Of a stretch of 64,000 bases of DNA, positions 1-12,800 are shown one piece after another. The DNA is from Liolophura sinensis (Eukaryota > Mollusca > Polyplacophora > Chitonida > Chitonidae): NCBI RefSeq assembly GCF_032854445.1, contig NC_088305.1:251001-315000 (forward strand), written 5' to 3'. A program made the position numbers and the translations under genes. Below the pieces are notes generated by a model that was not told the origin of the DNA, made no database searches, and saw only the letters and a program-made list of their open reading frames with translations. Every line of letters begins with the position of its first letter. Position 1 is the first letter of the stretch.

Positions 1-116
1 CAATGATCCAGAAGCCTCTCACCAATGCGGTCGCTGTGAGTTCAAGTCCAGCTCATGTTTCCTCTTCAGCTGTTCATGGGAAAGTCTGTCAGCAACCTGC
101 AGATGGTTTAAAATTT
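1..116 (+). mobile_element. tRNA-like SINE, 5' half, cut by window edge
   Basis: It carries the body shared with the other SINE copies here: 'ccaatgcggtcgctgtgag' followed by the B-box-like gttcaagtcc, and 'cagcaacctgcagatgg'. It stops before the conserved 3' domain. Confidence 0.7.
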
Positions 117-308
117 CTCATTTAAAATATCAAATTCTAAACATATAAGTAAATAAATCACAGCTATAATAATTTTTGAAATTTTGTAAAATGACTCTCA
201 AAATGATGCTTTCTGAGATCTTTAATTGTATAAATGAAAGAAATTTATATAAAAACTTAACTTTATATTGTTAATTGATCATATTTTTATTTATATTATC
301 TTGGTAGT

Positions 309-474
309 GTTAATACAGCTTGATTGGTTTGAGTGCCCAACAATTAGGGAGCCGTTAATACAGCTTGATTGGTTTTAGTGCCCAACAGTTAGGGAGCCGT
401 TAATACAGCTTGATTGGTTTTAGTGCCCAACAGTTAGGGAGCCGTTAATACAGCTTGATTGGTTTGAGTGCATG
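309..474 (+). repeat. 45-bp tandem repeat, ~3.7 copies
   Basis: Units start at 309, 354, 399 and 444 with gttaatacagcttgattgg. The copies are almost identical. It lies in the DCTN2 intron upstream of exon a. Confidence 0.9.
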
Positions 475-742
475 TTTTCTGGAAACTAAAATGGCTCTAG
501 GTTTGGCCCTTTGTTATAACCATTATTGGGAAGCACAACCAAGATCATACAAGGTTATCTCCCTTTGTTTGAAGAGATTGATCAATTTGTTGTGTTGATA
601 CTTAAACCCAGAACAGAATACATTACAAAGAAAGCAAGGATATAGTATTTGTGATGAAGAGCATAATCCTTACTCATGAAATGCATGCATACAATTTTGT
701 GATATGATTGAAGACTGTGTTTGGAATTAATTTTGTTTACAG

Positions 743-839
743 GAAGAGCTTAATAATGAAAATGTAGAGAAGCTCTCTGTTGATGTGAAATCTGCTTATT
801 CAAAGTTCAAGGGCAAAGATGTTAGTGCTGGAGCAGTTG
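743..839 (+). CDS. DCTN2: DCTN2 exon a (first exon in window)
   Basis: Acceptor tttgtttacag ends at 742 and donor gtaagt starts at 840. The exon encodes EELNNENVEKLSVDVKSAYS and continues to KFKGKDVSAGAV, matching the near-N-terminal part of dynamitin. It has 32 codons plus one base, which joins to the next exon as Asp. Confidence 0.9.
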
Positions 840-3800
840 GTAAGTTCTTGATAACTGGATTTTAATGAGATTTTAATTTGAGGTTATTTAGCCACATTAG
901 GACTTTTAACCCTTAGGGGTCTGGTGGTTAGCATTCTAGCACAGCACAATAATCCTGGAACCTCTGACCAATGCGATCATTAGGAGTTCAAGCCCAGCTC
1001 ATGCAGACTTCCTTTCCTGTCGTATGTAGTAATGTGTGCCAGCAACCTGCCAATGGTTATGGGTTTCCTGCCACCATAATAATGCTGGCTGCGATCATAT
1101 TGTTGAATATGTGTATGGCGTGAAAGATCAAATAAATAAAGAAATAAATATTAACCCTTTTTCACCTAAATTTTATAAGCATTAAGCCTAATATCAGTGG
1201 ATCATAAATTAAAATTCAACATGTTACATTTGCTAGGTTTGCTTCAATGAGGAGAAACAAAAATAACAGACTTGCGGCACACAGACGTGGTGCTTTGTGT
1301 GTACATTTGCTCACATACAGCCATTTTTTGTGTACATTGCTCACATACAACCATTCTGGTGTGTACATTGCTCACATACAGCCATTTTTTGTTTACATTG
1401 CTCACATACAGCCATTTTTGTGTATACATTGTTCACATATGGCCATTTTTGTGTGCACATGTCTCACATATGACCATTTTTGTAGATCACACTAATTCTT
1501 CAACTTTTTGTGCATATAAAATAGCAACTTTCAGTGTGATGTATGCTACATGTAATTTGATTTTGAAGACAAAACGCCTGGGCTTTAGTGTGTATATAAT
1601 AATCCCCATGGAAAGTGTTAGAATGAACACATTGCAAACATACGAAAACTTGAACAATAACCAAAAAAGCTGTGGTAGAGGTGCATGACAGAGTAATAGT
1701 CATATATATTATCTAAAATTCAGTACATGTAGACTTCGGTTTTCAATTTTATTTCTTTAAATGTCATCTGAAATACTAGAGTATGTTCTTAAACTTTAAT
1801 TATTCAGTCAGACCACACCTTAGGCTTAATTATATCAAGAATACATGTATGCCACTTTATCGTCTAGATTTCTCAGACAGCATCAGCAAGGGACGGCGCA
1901 CAGGCTATGATGTCCACAAAACCGAATACGAACTGGTAAGTGTGAAAAGTTTATTCATCATGAACTATGACCTCATGCCAATGTAGCCTCATGCCATGAA
2001 ACTGTGGCATCATGCCGTGAAACTGTGGCCTCATGCTGTGAAAGCATTACACAGTGCTGGTGTAGCGTGTCATACCAGGAGCATTACACAGTGCTGGTGT
2101 AGTGTGTCATACCAGGAGCATTACACAGTGCTGGTATAGTGTGTCCTACCAGGAGCATTAGACAGTGCTGGTGTAGCATATGTCCTACCTGGAGCATTAC
2201 ACAGTGCTGGTGTAGCCTGTTCTACCAGGAGCATTACACAGTGCTGGTGTAGCATATGTCCTACCTGGAGCATTACACAGTGCTGGTGTAGCATGTCCTA
2301 CCAGGAGCATTGCACAGTGCTGGTGTAGTGTGTCCTACCAGGAGCATTACAAAGTGCTAGTGTAGCCTATGTCCTAACAGGAGCATTAGACAGTGCTGGT
2401 GTAGCATATGTCCTACCTGGAGCATTACACAGTGCTGGTGTAGCCTGTCCTACCAGGAGCATTACACAGTGCTGGTGTAGCGTGTGTCCTGCCAGGAGCA
2501 TTACACAGTCCTGGTGTAGCCAGTGTCCTACCAGGAGCATTGCACAGTGCTGGTGTAGCGTGTGTCCTGTCGGGAGCATTACACAGTGCTGGTGTAGCGT
2601 GTCATACCAGGAGCATTACACAGCGCTGGTGTAGCGTGTCATACCAGGAGCATTACACAGTGCTGGTGTAGTGTGTCCTACCAGGAGCATTACACAATGC
2701 TGGTGTAGTGTGTCCTGCCAGGAGCATTACACAGTGCTGGTGTAGCCTATGTCCTACCAGGAGCATTACACAGTGCTGATGTAGCGTGTGTCCTGCCAGG
2801 ATCATTACACAGTGCTGGCGTAGCCAGTGTCCTACCAGGAGCATTGCACAGTGCGGGTGTAGCGTGTGTCCTGTCGGGAACATTACACAGTGCTGGTGTA
2901 GCCTATGTCCTACCTGGAACATTACACAGTGCTGGTGTAGCATATGTCCTGCCAGGAGCATTACGCAGTTCTGGTGTAGTGTATATCCTACAGGGAGCAT
3001 TACACAGTGCTGGTGTAGCGTGTGTCCTATCGGGAGCATTACACAGTGTATGTCCTACCTGGAACATTACACAGTGCTGGTGGAGCCTGGAACATTACAC
3101 AGTGCTGGTGGAGCCTATGTCCTACCTGGAACATTACACAGTGCTCCTTTAGCCTATGTCCTACCTGGAACATTACACCATGCTGGTGTAGCCTATGTCC
3201 TACCTGGAACATTACACAGTGCTGGTGTAGCGTGTCCTGCCAGGAGCATTACACAGTGCTGGTGTAGAGTATGTCCTACCTGGAACATTACACAGTGCTG
3301 GTGTAGCCTATGTCCTACCTGGAACATTACACAGTGCTAGTGTAGAGTATGGCCTACCAGGAGCATTTCACAGGGCTGGTGTAGCATGTGTCCTATCGGG
3401 AGCATTACACAGTGTATATCCTACCTGGAACATTACACAGGGCTGGTGTAGCCCATGTCCTACCTGGAACATTACACAGTGCTCTTCTAGCCTATGTCCA
3501 ACCTGGAACATTACACAGTGCTGGTGTAGCCTATGTCCTACCTGGAACATTACGCAGTGCTGGTGTAGCATGTCCTACCAGGAGCATTACACAGTGCTGG
3601 TGTAGAGTATGTCCTACCTGGAACATTACACAGTGCTGGTGTAGCCTATGTCCAACCTGGAACATTACACAGTGCTAGTGTAGAGTATGGTCTACCAGGA
3701 GCATTTCACAGGGCTGGTGTAGCATGTGTCCTATCGGGAGCATTACACAGTGTATGTCCTACCTGGAACATTACACAGTGCTCTTGTAGCCTGTCCTACC

Positions 3801-6800
3801 TGGAACATTACACAGTGTTGGTGGAGCCTATGTCCTACCTGGAACATTACACAGTGCTCTTGTAGCCTATGTCCTACCTGGAACATTACACAGTGCTGGT
3901 GTAGCGTGTCCTACCAGGAGCATTACACAGTGCTGGTGTAGCCTATGTCCTACCTGGAACATTACACAGTGCTGGTGTAGCCTATGTCCTACCTGGAACA
4001 TTACACAGTGCTAGTGTAGAGTATGGCCTACCAGGAGCATTTCACAGGGCTGGTGTAGCATGTGTCCTATCGGGAGCATTACACAGTGTATATCCTACCG
4101 GGAGCATTACACAGTGCTGGTGTAGCGTGTGTCCTATCGGGAGCATTACACAGTGTATGTCCTACCTGGAACATTACACAGTGCTGGTGTAGCCTATGTC
4201 TTACCTGGAACATTACACAGTGCTGGTGGAGCCTATGTCCTACCAGGAACATTACACAGTGCTGGTGTAGCATGTGACCTGCCAGGAGCATTACACAGTG
4301 CTGGTGTAGCCTATGTCCTAACTGGAACATTACACAGTGCTGGTGGAGCCTATGTCCTACCTGGAACATTACACAGTGCTGGTGGAGCCTATGTCCTACC
4401 TGGAACATTACACAGTGCTGGTGTAGCCTATGTCCTACCTGGAACATTACACAGTGCTGGTGTAGCGTGTCCTACCAGGAACATTACACAGTGCTGGTGT
4501 AGAGTATGTCCTACCTGGAACATTACACAGTGCTGGTGTAGCCTATGTCCCACCTGGAACATTACACAGTGCTAGTGTAGAGTATGGCCTACCAGGAGCA
4601 TTTCACAGGGCTGGTGTAGCATGTGTCCTGCCAGGAGCATTTCACAGGGCTGGTGTAGCATGTGTCCTGCCAGGAGCATTACACAGTGCTGGTGTAGCCT
4701 ATGTCCTACCTGGAACATTACACAGAGCTGGTGTAGCCTATGTCCTACCTGGAACATTACACAGGGCTGGTGTAGAGTATGTCCTACCAGGAGCATTTCA
4801 CAGGGCTGGTGTAGCATGTGTCCTGCCAGGAGCATTTCACAGGGCTGGTGTAGCATGTGTCCTACCTGGAGCATTACACAGGGCTGGTGTAGAGTATGGC
4901 TTACCAGGAGCATTTCACAGTGCTGGTGTAGCATGTGTCCTACCTGGAACATTACACAGTGCTGGTGTAGCCTATGTCCTACCAGGAACATTACACAGTG
5001 CTGGTGTAGCCTATGTCCTACCAGGAACATTACACAGTGCTGGTGTAGAGTATGTCCCACCAGGAGCATTACACAGTGCTAGTGTAGCCTATGTCCTACC
5101 TGGAACATTACACAGTGCTGGTGTAGAGTATGTCACACCAGGAACATTACACAGTGCTGGTGTAGAGTATGTCCCACCAGGAACATTTCACAGTGCTGGT
5201 GTAGAGTATGTCCCACCAGGAACATTTCACAGGGCTGGTGTAGAGTATGTCCCACCAGGAGCATTACACAGTGCTGGTGTAGAGTATGTCCCACCAGGAA
5301 CATTACACAGTGCTGGTGTAGAGTATGTCCCACCAGGAGCATTACACAGTGCTGGTGTAGAGTATGTCCCACCTGGAACATTACACAGTGCTGGTGTAGA
5401 GTATGTCCCACCAGGAGCATTACACAGTGCTGGTGTAGAGTATGTCCCACCAGGAACATTACACAGTGCTGGTGTAGAGTATGTCCCACCAGGAGCATTA
5501 CACAGTGCTGGTGTAGAGTATGTCCCACCAGGAGCATTACACAGTGCTGGTGTAGCCTATGTCCTACCAGGAACATTACACAGTGCTGGTGTAGAGTATA
5601 TCCCACCAGGAGCATTACACAGTGCTGGTGTAGAGTATGTCCCACCAGGAGCATTACACAGTGCTGGTGTAGAGTATGTCCCACCAGGAACATTACACAG
5701 TGCTGGTGTAGAGTATGTCCCACCAGGAGCATTACACAGTGCTGGTGTAGAGTATGTCCCACCAGGAACATTACACCGTGCTGGTGTAGAGTATGTCCCA
5801 CCAGGAACATTACACAGTGCTGGTGTAGAGTATGTCCCACCAGGAGCATTACACAGTGCTGGTGTAGCCTTTGTCCTACCAGGAACATTACACAGTGCTG
5901 TTGTAGAGTATGTCCCACCAGGAGCATTACACAGTGCTGGTGTAGAGTATGTCCCACCAGGAGCATTACACAGTGCTGGTGTAGAGTATGTCCCACCAGG
6001 AGCATTACACAGTGCTGGTGTAGAGTATGTCCCACCAGGAGCATTACACAGTGCTGGTGTAGCCTATGTCCTACCAGGAACATTACACAGTGCTGGTGTA
6101 GAGTATGTCCCACCAAGAGCATTACACAGTGCTGGTGTAGAGTATGTCCTGCCAGGAACATTACACAGTGCTGGTGTAGAGTATGTCCTACCAGGAACAT
6201 TACACAGTGCTGGTGTAGAGTATGTCCCACCAGGAACATTACACAGTGCTGGTGTAGACTATGTCCCACCAGGAGCATTACACAGTGCTGGTGTAGCCTA
6301 TGTTCCACCAGGAACATTACACAGTGCTGGTGTAGAGTATGTCCCACCAGGAACATTACACAGTGTTGGTGTAGAGTATGTCCCACCAGGAGCATTACAC
6401 AGTGCTGGTGTAGAGTATGTCCTACCTGGAACATTACACAGTGCTGGTGTAGAGTATGTCCCACCAGGAACATTACACAGTGCTGGTGTAGAGTATGTCC
6501 TACCTGGAACATTACACAGTGCTGGTGTAGAGTATGTCCCACCAGGAACATTACACAGTGCTGGTGTAGAGTATGTCCCACCAGGAACATTACACAGTGC
6601 TGGTGTAGCCTATGTCCTACCAGGAACATTACACAGTGCTGGTGTAGAGTATGTCCCACCAGGAACATTACACAGTGCTGGTGTAGAGTATGTCCCACAT
6701 TACACAGTGCTGGTGTAGAGTATGTCCCACCAGGAACATTACACAGTGCTGGTGTAGAGTATGTCCCACCAGGAACATTACACAGTGCTGGTGTAGAGTA

Positions 6801-9800
6801 TGTCCCACCAGGAACATTACACAGTGCTGGTGTAGAGTATGTCCCACCAGGAACATTACACACTGCTGGTGTAGAGTATGTCCCACCAGGAACATTACAC
6901 AGTGCTGGTGTAGCCTATGTCCTACCAGGAACATTACACAGTGCTGGTGTAGAGTATGTCCCACCAGGAACATTACACAGTGCTGGTGTAGAGTATGTCC
7001 CACCAGGAACATTACACAGTGCTGGTGTAGAGTATGTCCCACCAGGAACATTACACAGTGCTGGTGTAGAGTATGTCCCACCAGGAACATTACACAGTGC
7101 TGGTGTAGAGTATGTCCCACCAGGAGCATTTCACAGGGCTGGTGTAGAGTATGTCCCACCAGGAACATTACACAGTGCTGGTGTAGAGTATGTCCCACCA
7201 GGAGCATTTCACAGGGCTGGTGTAGAGTATGTCCCACCAGGAGCATTTCACAGGGCTGGTGTAGAGTATGTCCCACCAGGAACATTACACAGTGCTGGTG
7301 TAGAGTATGTCCCACCAGGAACATTACACAGTGCTGGTGTAGAGTATGTCTCACCTGGAACATTACACAGTGTTGGTGTAGAGTATGTCCCACCAGGAAC
7401 ATTACACAGTGCTGGTGTAGAGTATGTCCCACCAGGAACATTACACAGTGCTGGTGTAGCCTATGTCCTACCAGGAACATTACACAGTGCTGGTGTAGAG
7501 TATGTCCCACCAGGAACATTACACAGTGCTGGTGTAGAGTATGCCCCACCAGGAACATTACACAGTGCTGGTGTAGCCTATGTCCTACCTGGAACATTAC
7601 ACAGTGCTGGTGTAGCCTATGTCCTACCAGGAACATTACACAGTGCTGGTGTAGAGTATGTCCTACCAGGAACATTACACAGTGCTGATGTAGCCTATGT
7701 CCTACCAGGAGCATTACACAGTGCTGGTGTAGCCTATGTCCTACCAGGAGCATTTCACAGTGCTGGTGTAGAGTATGTCCTACCAGGAACATTACACAGT
7801 GCTGGTGTAGAGTATGTCCCACCAGGAACATTACACAGTGCTGGTGTAGAGTATGTCCCACCAGGAACATTACACAGTGCTGGTGTAGAGTATGTCCCGC
7901 CAGGAACATTACACAGTGCTGGTGTAGAGTATGTCCCACCTGGAACATTACACAGTGCTGGTGTAGAGTATGTCCCACCAGGAACATTACACAGTGCTGG
8001 TGTAGAGTATGTCCCACCAGGAACATTACACAGTGCTGGTGTAGAGTATGTCCCACCAGGAACATTACACAGGGCTGGTGTAGAGTATGTCCCACCAGGA
8101 GCATTACACAGGGCTGGTGTAGAGTATGTCCCACCAGGAACATTACACAGTGCTGGTGTAGAGTATGTCCCACCAGGAACATTACACAGTGCTGGTGTAG
8201 AGTATGTCCCACCAGGAACATTACACAGTGCTGGTGTAGAGTATGTCCCACTAGGAACATTACACAGTGCTGGTGTAGAGTATGTCCCACCAGGAACATT
8301 ACACAGTGCTGGTGTAGCCTATGTCCCACCAGGAGCATCAGCCTCTAATAAATGGGAAAGTAATGTAAAAGAGAATGTGAGGGAGGGTGTCTTAAAGTGT
8401 GCTTGTATTGAGCTCAGGGTTTACACTTGGCTGATGCTCTTTGTGCATAGTAATTAATGTAAATTTGCAGGCAGAAGATGGAGCTCGCATGGAAACGCCC
8501 CAGCAGAAGTACCAGCGACTTCTTCATGAGATTCGGGAATTAGCTGAGGAAACCAACAAAATTCAGGTTTGTCCTCCTGTCTTAATCCTCTGTTGTTCTT
8601 TACAGATCTCACAGATACCAAAACGTGACCTAATATTTTACCCCCTAAATTGCATTTTATGCATATAAATGTCATAAAATAGTACTCGTGGTGCTGAAAT
8701 TTGCATTTTCCCCCATTTTTAAAACAAACATTAAACACACGGTTTCTAAGATAAATATAGCCGAGCGGGTTAGCACTCCAGCCTGGCACAATGACCCAGA
8801 AGCCTCCTACGAATGCGGTCTCTGGTAGTTCAAGTCCAGCTCATGCTGACCTCGTCTCTGGGCATATGTGGGATGGCCTGCAGCAACCAGCAGATGGTCG
8901 TGGGTTTCCCCCGGGCTCTGCCCATTTTCCTTCCAGCATAAAGCTGGCTGCTGTCATACACATGTACATGTAGTGAAATATTCTTGAGTACAGCGTAAAA
9001 CACCAATCAAATAAATAAGTAAATTCTTATACATGATGTGGAAATCTAGACTTCTTTCACCAAAAAGTTTTTAGAAATGGGACCTACAAAGCCTTGCCTG
9101 GCTTCCTCATTCACTTACAAAGCCTTGCCTGGTTTTCGCCATTGACTTGCAAAGTCTTGCCTGGTTTCCTCCATTTGCTCGGAATGAATAACATGTATGA
9201 AGCACAAATTCTGAGCACTTCATTAAACAATCAGTTAGCAAACTAACTACTAGTGCGTCTTGGGGTGTTTTCTGACAGGAAGCAGTGAAGGATGAGAGCT
9301 CAAGTGATAAAGCCTCTCCCATTGTGGCCAGCAAAGCAACTGGATTACCTACAGCACCAGCTTGCCGACCTCCACCTGGAGAAACTCCTCGGCCCGGAAG
9401 CTTCCATCGACCTGTCAGACCCACAGGGGGCGCTGCAAAAGTAGGCAGTAATTTTAGCGTATTTCTTAGGAATCATCACATTATCGTCACTGCTCTGATT
9501 AATTTGGCTGATTTTATGAATCTTTCAGGTCTTCAGTGGCTGCACCATCGTTCTTTGTGGTTCAGGAGACAGCTTTGTCAGGTAGATGGTGAGGGTTGGT
9601 TGTTTACTCCTGTCTGACCCAGATTCACATGTAGTTCTCTGTGGTTCAGCAGCAGCTTGTATTCAGTTGGCAGCTTTGTCTGGTAGCTGGCAATGGCTGG
9701 TTGTTTACTCAGTCTGACCCAGATTCACATATAGTTCTCTGTGGTTCATCTGCGGCTTGTATTCAGGTGGCAGCTTTGTCAGGTAGCTGGTGAGGGTTGT

Positions 9801-12800
9801 TTACTCCAGTCTGACCCAGATTCACATGTAGTTCCCTGTGGTTCAGCTGCAGCTTGTATTCAGGTGGGAGCTTTGTCAGGTAGCTGGCAATGGCTGGTTG
9901 TTTACTCCAGTCTGACCCAGATTTACGTGTAGTTCTTTCTGGTTCAGCTGCAGCTTGTATTCAGGTGCCAGCTTTGTCAGGTAGCTGGTGAGGGTTGGTT
10001 GTTTACTTCAGTCTGGCCCGGATTTACATATAGTTATCTGTGGTTCAGCAGCAGCTTGTATTTGGTTTTGCAGCTTTGTCAGGTAGCTGGTGAGGGTTGG
10101 TTGTTTACTCCAGTCTGACCCAGATTTACATGTAAGTTCTCTGTGGTTCAGCAGCAGCTTGTTTTCAGTTGGCGGCCTTGTCAGGTAGCAGGTGAGGGTT
10201 GGTTGTTTACTTCAGCCTGACCCAGATTTACATGTAGTTCTCTGTGGTTCAGCTGCAGCTTGTATTCAGGTGACAGCTTTTGTCAGGTAGCTGGTGAGGG
10301 TTGGTTCTTTACTCCAGTCTGGCCCAGATTTACATGTAGTTCTCTGTGGTTCAGCAGCAGCTTGTATTCAGGTGGGAGCTTCATCAGGTATCTGGTGAGG
10401 GTTGGTTGTCTACTCCAGTCTGGCCCAGATTTACATGTAGTTCCCTCTGGTTCTCCTGCAGCTTGTATTCAGGTGGCAGCTTGTCAGGTGGCTTGTGAGG
10501 GTTGGTTGTTTCCTCCAATCTGACCCAGATTTACATGTAGTTCCCTCTGGTTCTCCTGGAGCTTGTATTCAGGTGCCAGCTTTGTCAGGTGGCTTGGTGA
10601 AGGTTGGTTGTCTACTCCAGTCTGGCCCAGATTTACATGTAGTTCTCTGTGGTTCAGCAGCAGCTTGTATTCAGGTGGGAGCTTTGTCAGGTGGCTTGTG
10701 AGGGTTGGTTGTTTCCTCCAGTCTGACCCAGATTTACATGTAGTTCTCTGGTTCAGCAGCAGCTTGTATTCAGGTGGCAGCTTTGTCAGGTAGCTGGTGA
10801 GGGTTGGTTGTCAACTCCAGTCTGACCCAGATTTACATGTAGTTCCCTCTGGTTCTCCTGCAGCTTGTATTCAGGTGCCAGCCTTGTCAGGTAGCTGGCA
10901 GTGGTTGAGACTCCAGTTTTCTTAACCCAAAAACTTGTGGTATGAGTACTGTGTTCTTGAATATGGCGCAAAACCTCAATGAAATTAGTGAATTTTTTTA
11001 TTTGATTTATTTATTTGATTAGTGTTTTTCGTAGTGCTCAAGAATATTTCACTGATCCCATGGCGGTCAGTATGATGGTGGGAGAAAACCGGGCTGAGCC
11101 CGGGGGAAACCCACGACCATCCACAGGTTTCTGGCACAGCTTCCCACTTACAGCCAGAGACCACGCCAGCATGAGCTGCACTTCAACTCACAATGACCGC
11201 ATTGATGAGTGGTTTCTGGGTCATTATGCTGCGCTAGCGCACTAACCAACTGAGCCACCGAGGCCCCATCTAAAATTTAAGTGTTAAACAGTAAATCACA
11301 CCTAACTGCCTTTCGACATGATTTTTCAGTTGGTGGTTTACTGTGTATAGTTTGATTCCGATGTGCTTCTATGTGTTACGATTACGTGTAACGTTCTATT
11401 ATCTCTAGGCGTCTCCTCACCCAGCTTGAGTCTGTCAAAGCCATGTCAGCCACCGACAGCTCCAAGAAGCCATCTGCCGGTGAGCAGGGTCACGTGAAAT
11501 ATGAACTGTTCTACAAACCAGAACAGGCTCAGTTCAGTAGAAGTGCCAGGGTAAGTACACGTAGCTGTCAGTCAGCAGGGCCATGTGAAATATGAACTTT
11601 TCTACATACCTGAACAAGCTCAGTTCAGTAGAAGTGCCAGGGTAAGTACATATAGCTGTTAGTGAGCAGGGCCATGTGAAATATGAACTGTTCCACAAAC
11701 CTGAACAGGCTCAGTTCAATAGAAGTGCCAGGGTAAGTACATGTAGCTGTCAGTGAGCAGGGCCATGTGAAATATGAACTGTTCTACAAACCTGAACAGG
11801 CTCAGTTCAGTAGAAGTGCCAGGGTAAGTACATGTAGCTGTCAGTGAGCAGAGCCATGTGAAATATGAACTGTTCCACAAACCTGAACAGGCTCAGTTCA
11901 GTAGAAGTGCCAGGGTAAGTACATGTAGCTGTCAGTGAGCAGAGCCATGTGAAATATGAACTGTTCTACAAACCAGAACAGGCTCAGTTCAGTAGAAGTG
12001 CCAGGGTAAGTACATGTAGCTGTCAGTGAGCAGGGCCATGTGAAATATGAACTTTTCTACAAACCTGAACAGGCTCAGTTCAGTAGAAGTGCCAGGGTAA
12101 GTACATGTAGCTGTCAGTGAGCAGGGCCATGTGAAATATGAACTGTTCCACAAACCTGAACAGGCTCAGTTCAGTAGAAGTGCCAGGGTAAGTACATGTA
12201 GCTGTCAGTGAGCAGAGCCATGTGAAATACGAACTGTTCTACAAACCAGAACAGGCTCAGTTCAGTAGAAGTGCCAGGGTAAGTACATGTAGCTGTCAGT
12301 GAGCAGGGCCATGTGAAATATGAACTGTTCCACAAACCTGAACAGGCTCAGTTCAGTAGAAGTGCCAGGGTAAGTACATGTAGCTGTCAGTGAGCAGGGC
12401 CATGTGAAATATGAACTGTTCCACAAACCAGAACAGGCTCAGTTCAGTAGAAGTGCCAGGGTAAGTACATGTAGCTGTCAGTGAGCAGAGCCATGTGAAA
12501 TATGAACTGTTCCACAAACCTGAACAGGCTCAGTTCAGTAGAAGTGCCAGGGTAAGTACATGTAGCTGTCAGTGAGCAGGCCATGTGAAATATGAACTGT
12601 TCCACTAACCAGAACAGGCTCAGTTCTCTAAAAGTGCCAGGGTAAGTATATGTAGCTGTCAGTGAGCAGAGCCATGTGAAATATGAACTGTTTCACAAAC
12701 CTGAACAGGCTCAGTTCAGTAGAAGTGCCAGGGTAAGTACATATAGCTGTCAGTGAGCAGGGCCATGTGAAATATGAACTGTTCCACAAACCAGAACAGG

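Noticed and set aside
2040-8335. CRISPR array, because of regular repeats
   Set aside because: Units are head-to-tail without unique spacers, in an animal intron; it is a minisatellite.
5133-8338. Minus-strand ORFs of 576 and 556 codons in the 39-bp array
   Set aside because: The unit length is a multiple of three and frames stay open on both strands; the product is a pure 13-residue repeat and the array lies in a DCTN2 intron. No sign of selection for coding.
9285-9617. 110-codon plus-strand ORF through DCTN2 exon d
   Set aside because: Its first part is the genuine exon frame, but after 9330 it follows the wrong frame and then reads intron repeat; the family sequence continues in the next frame.
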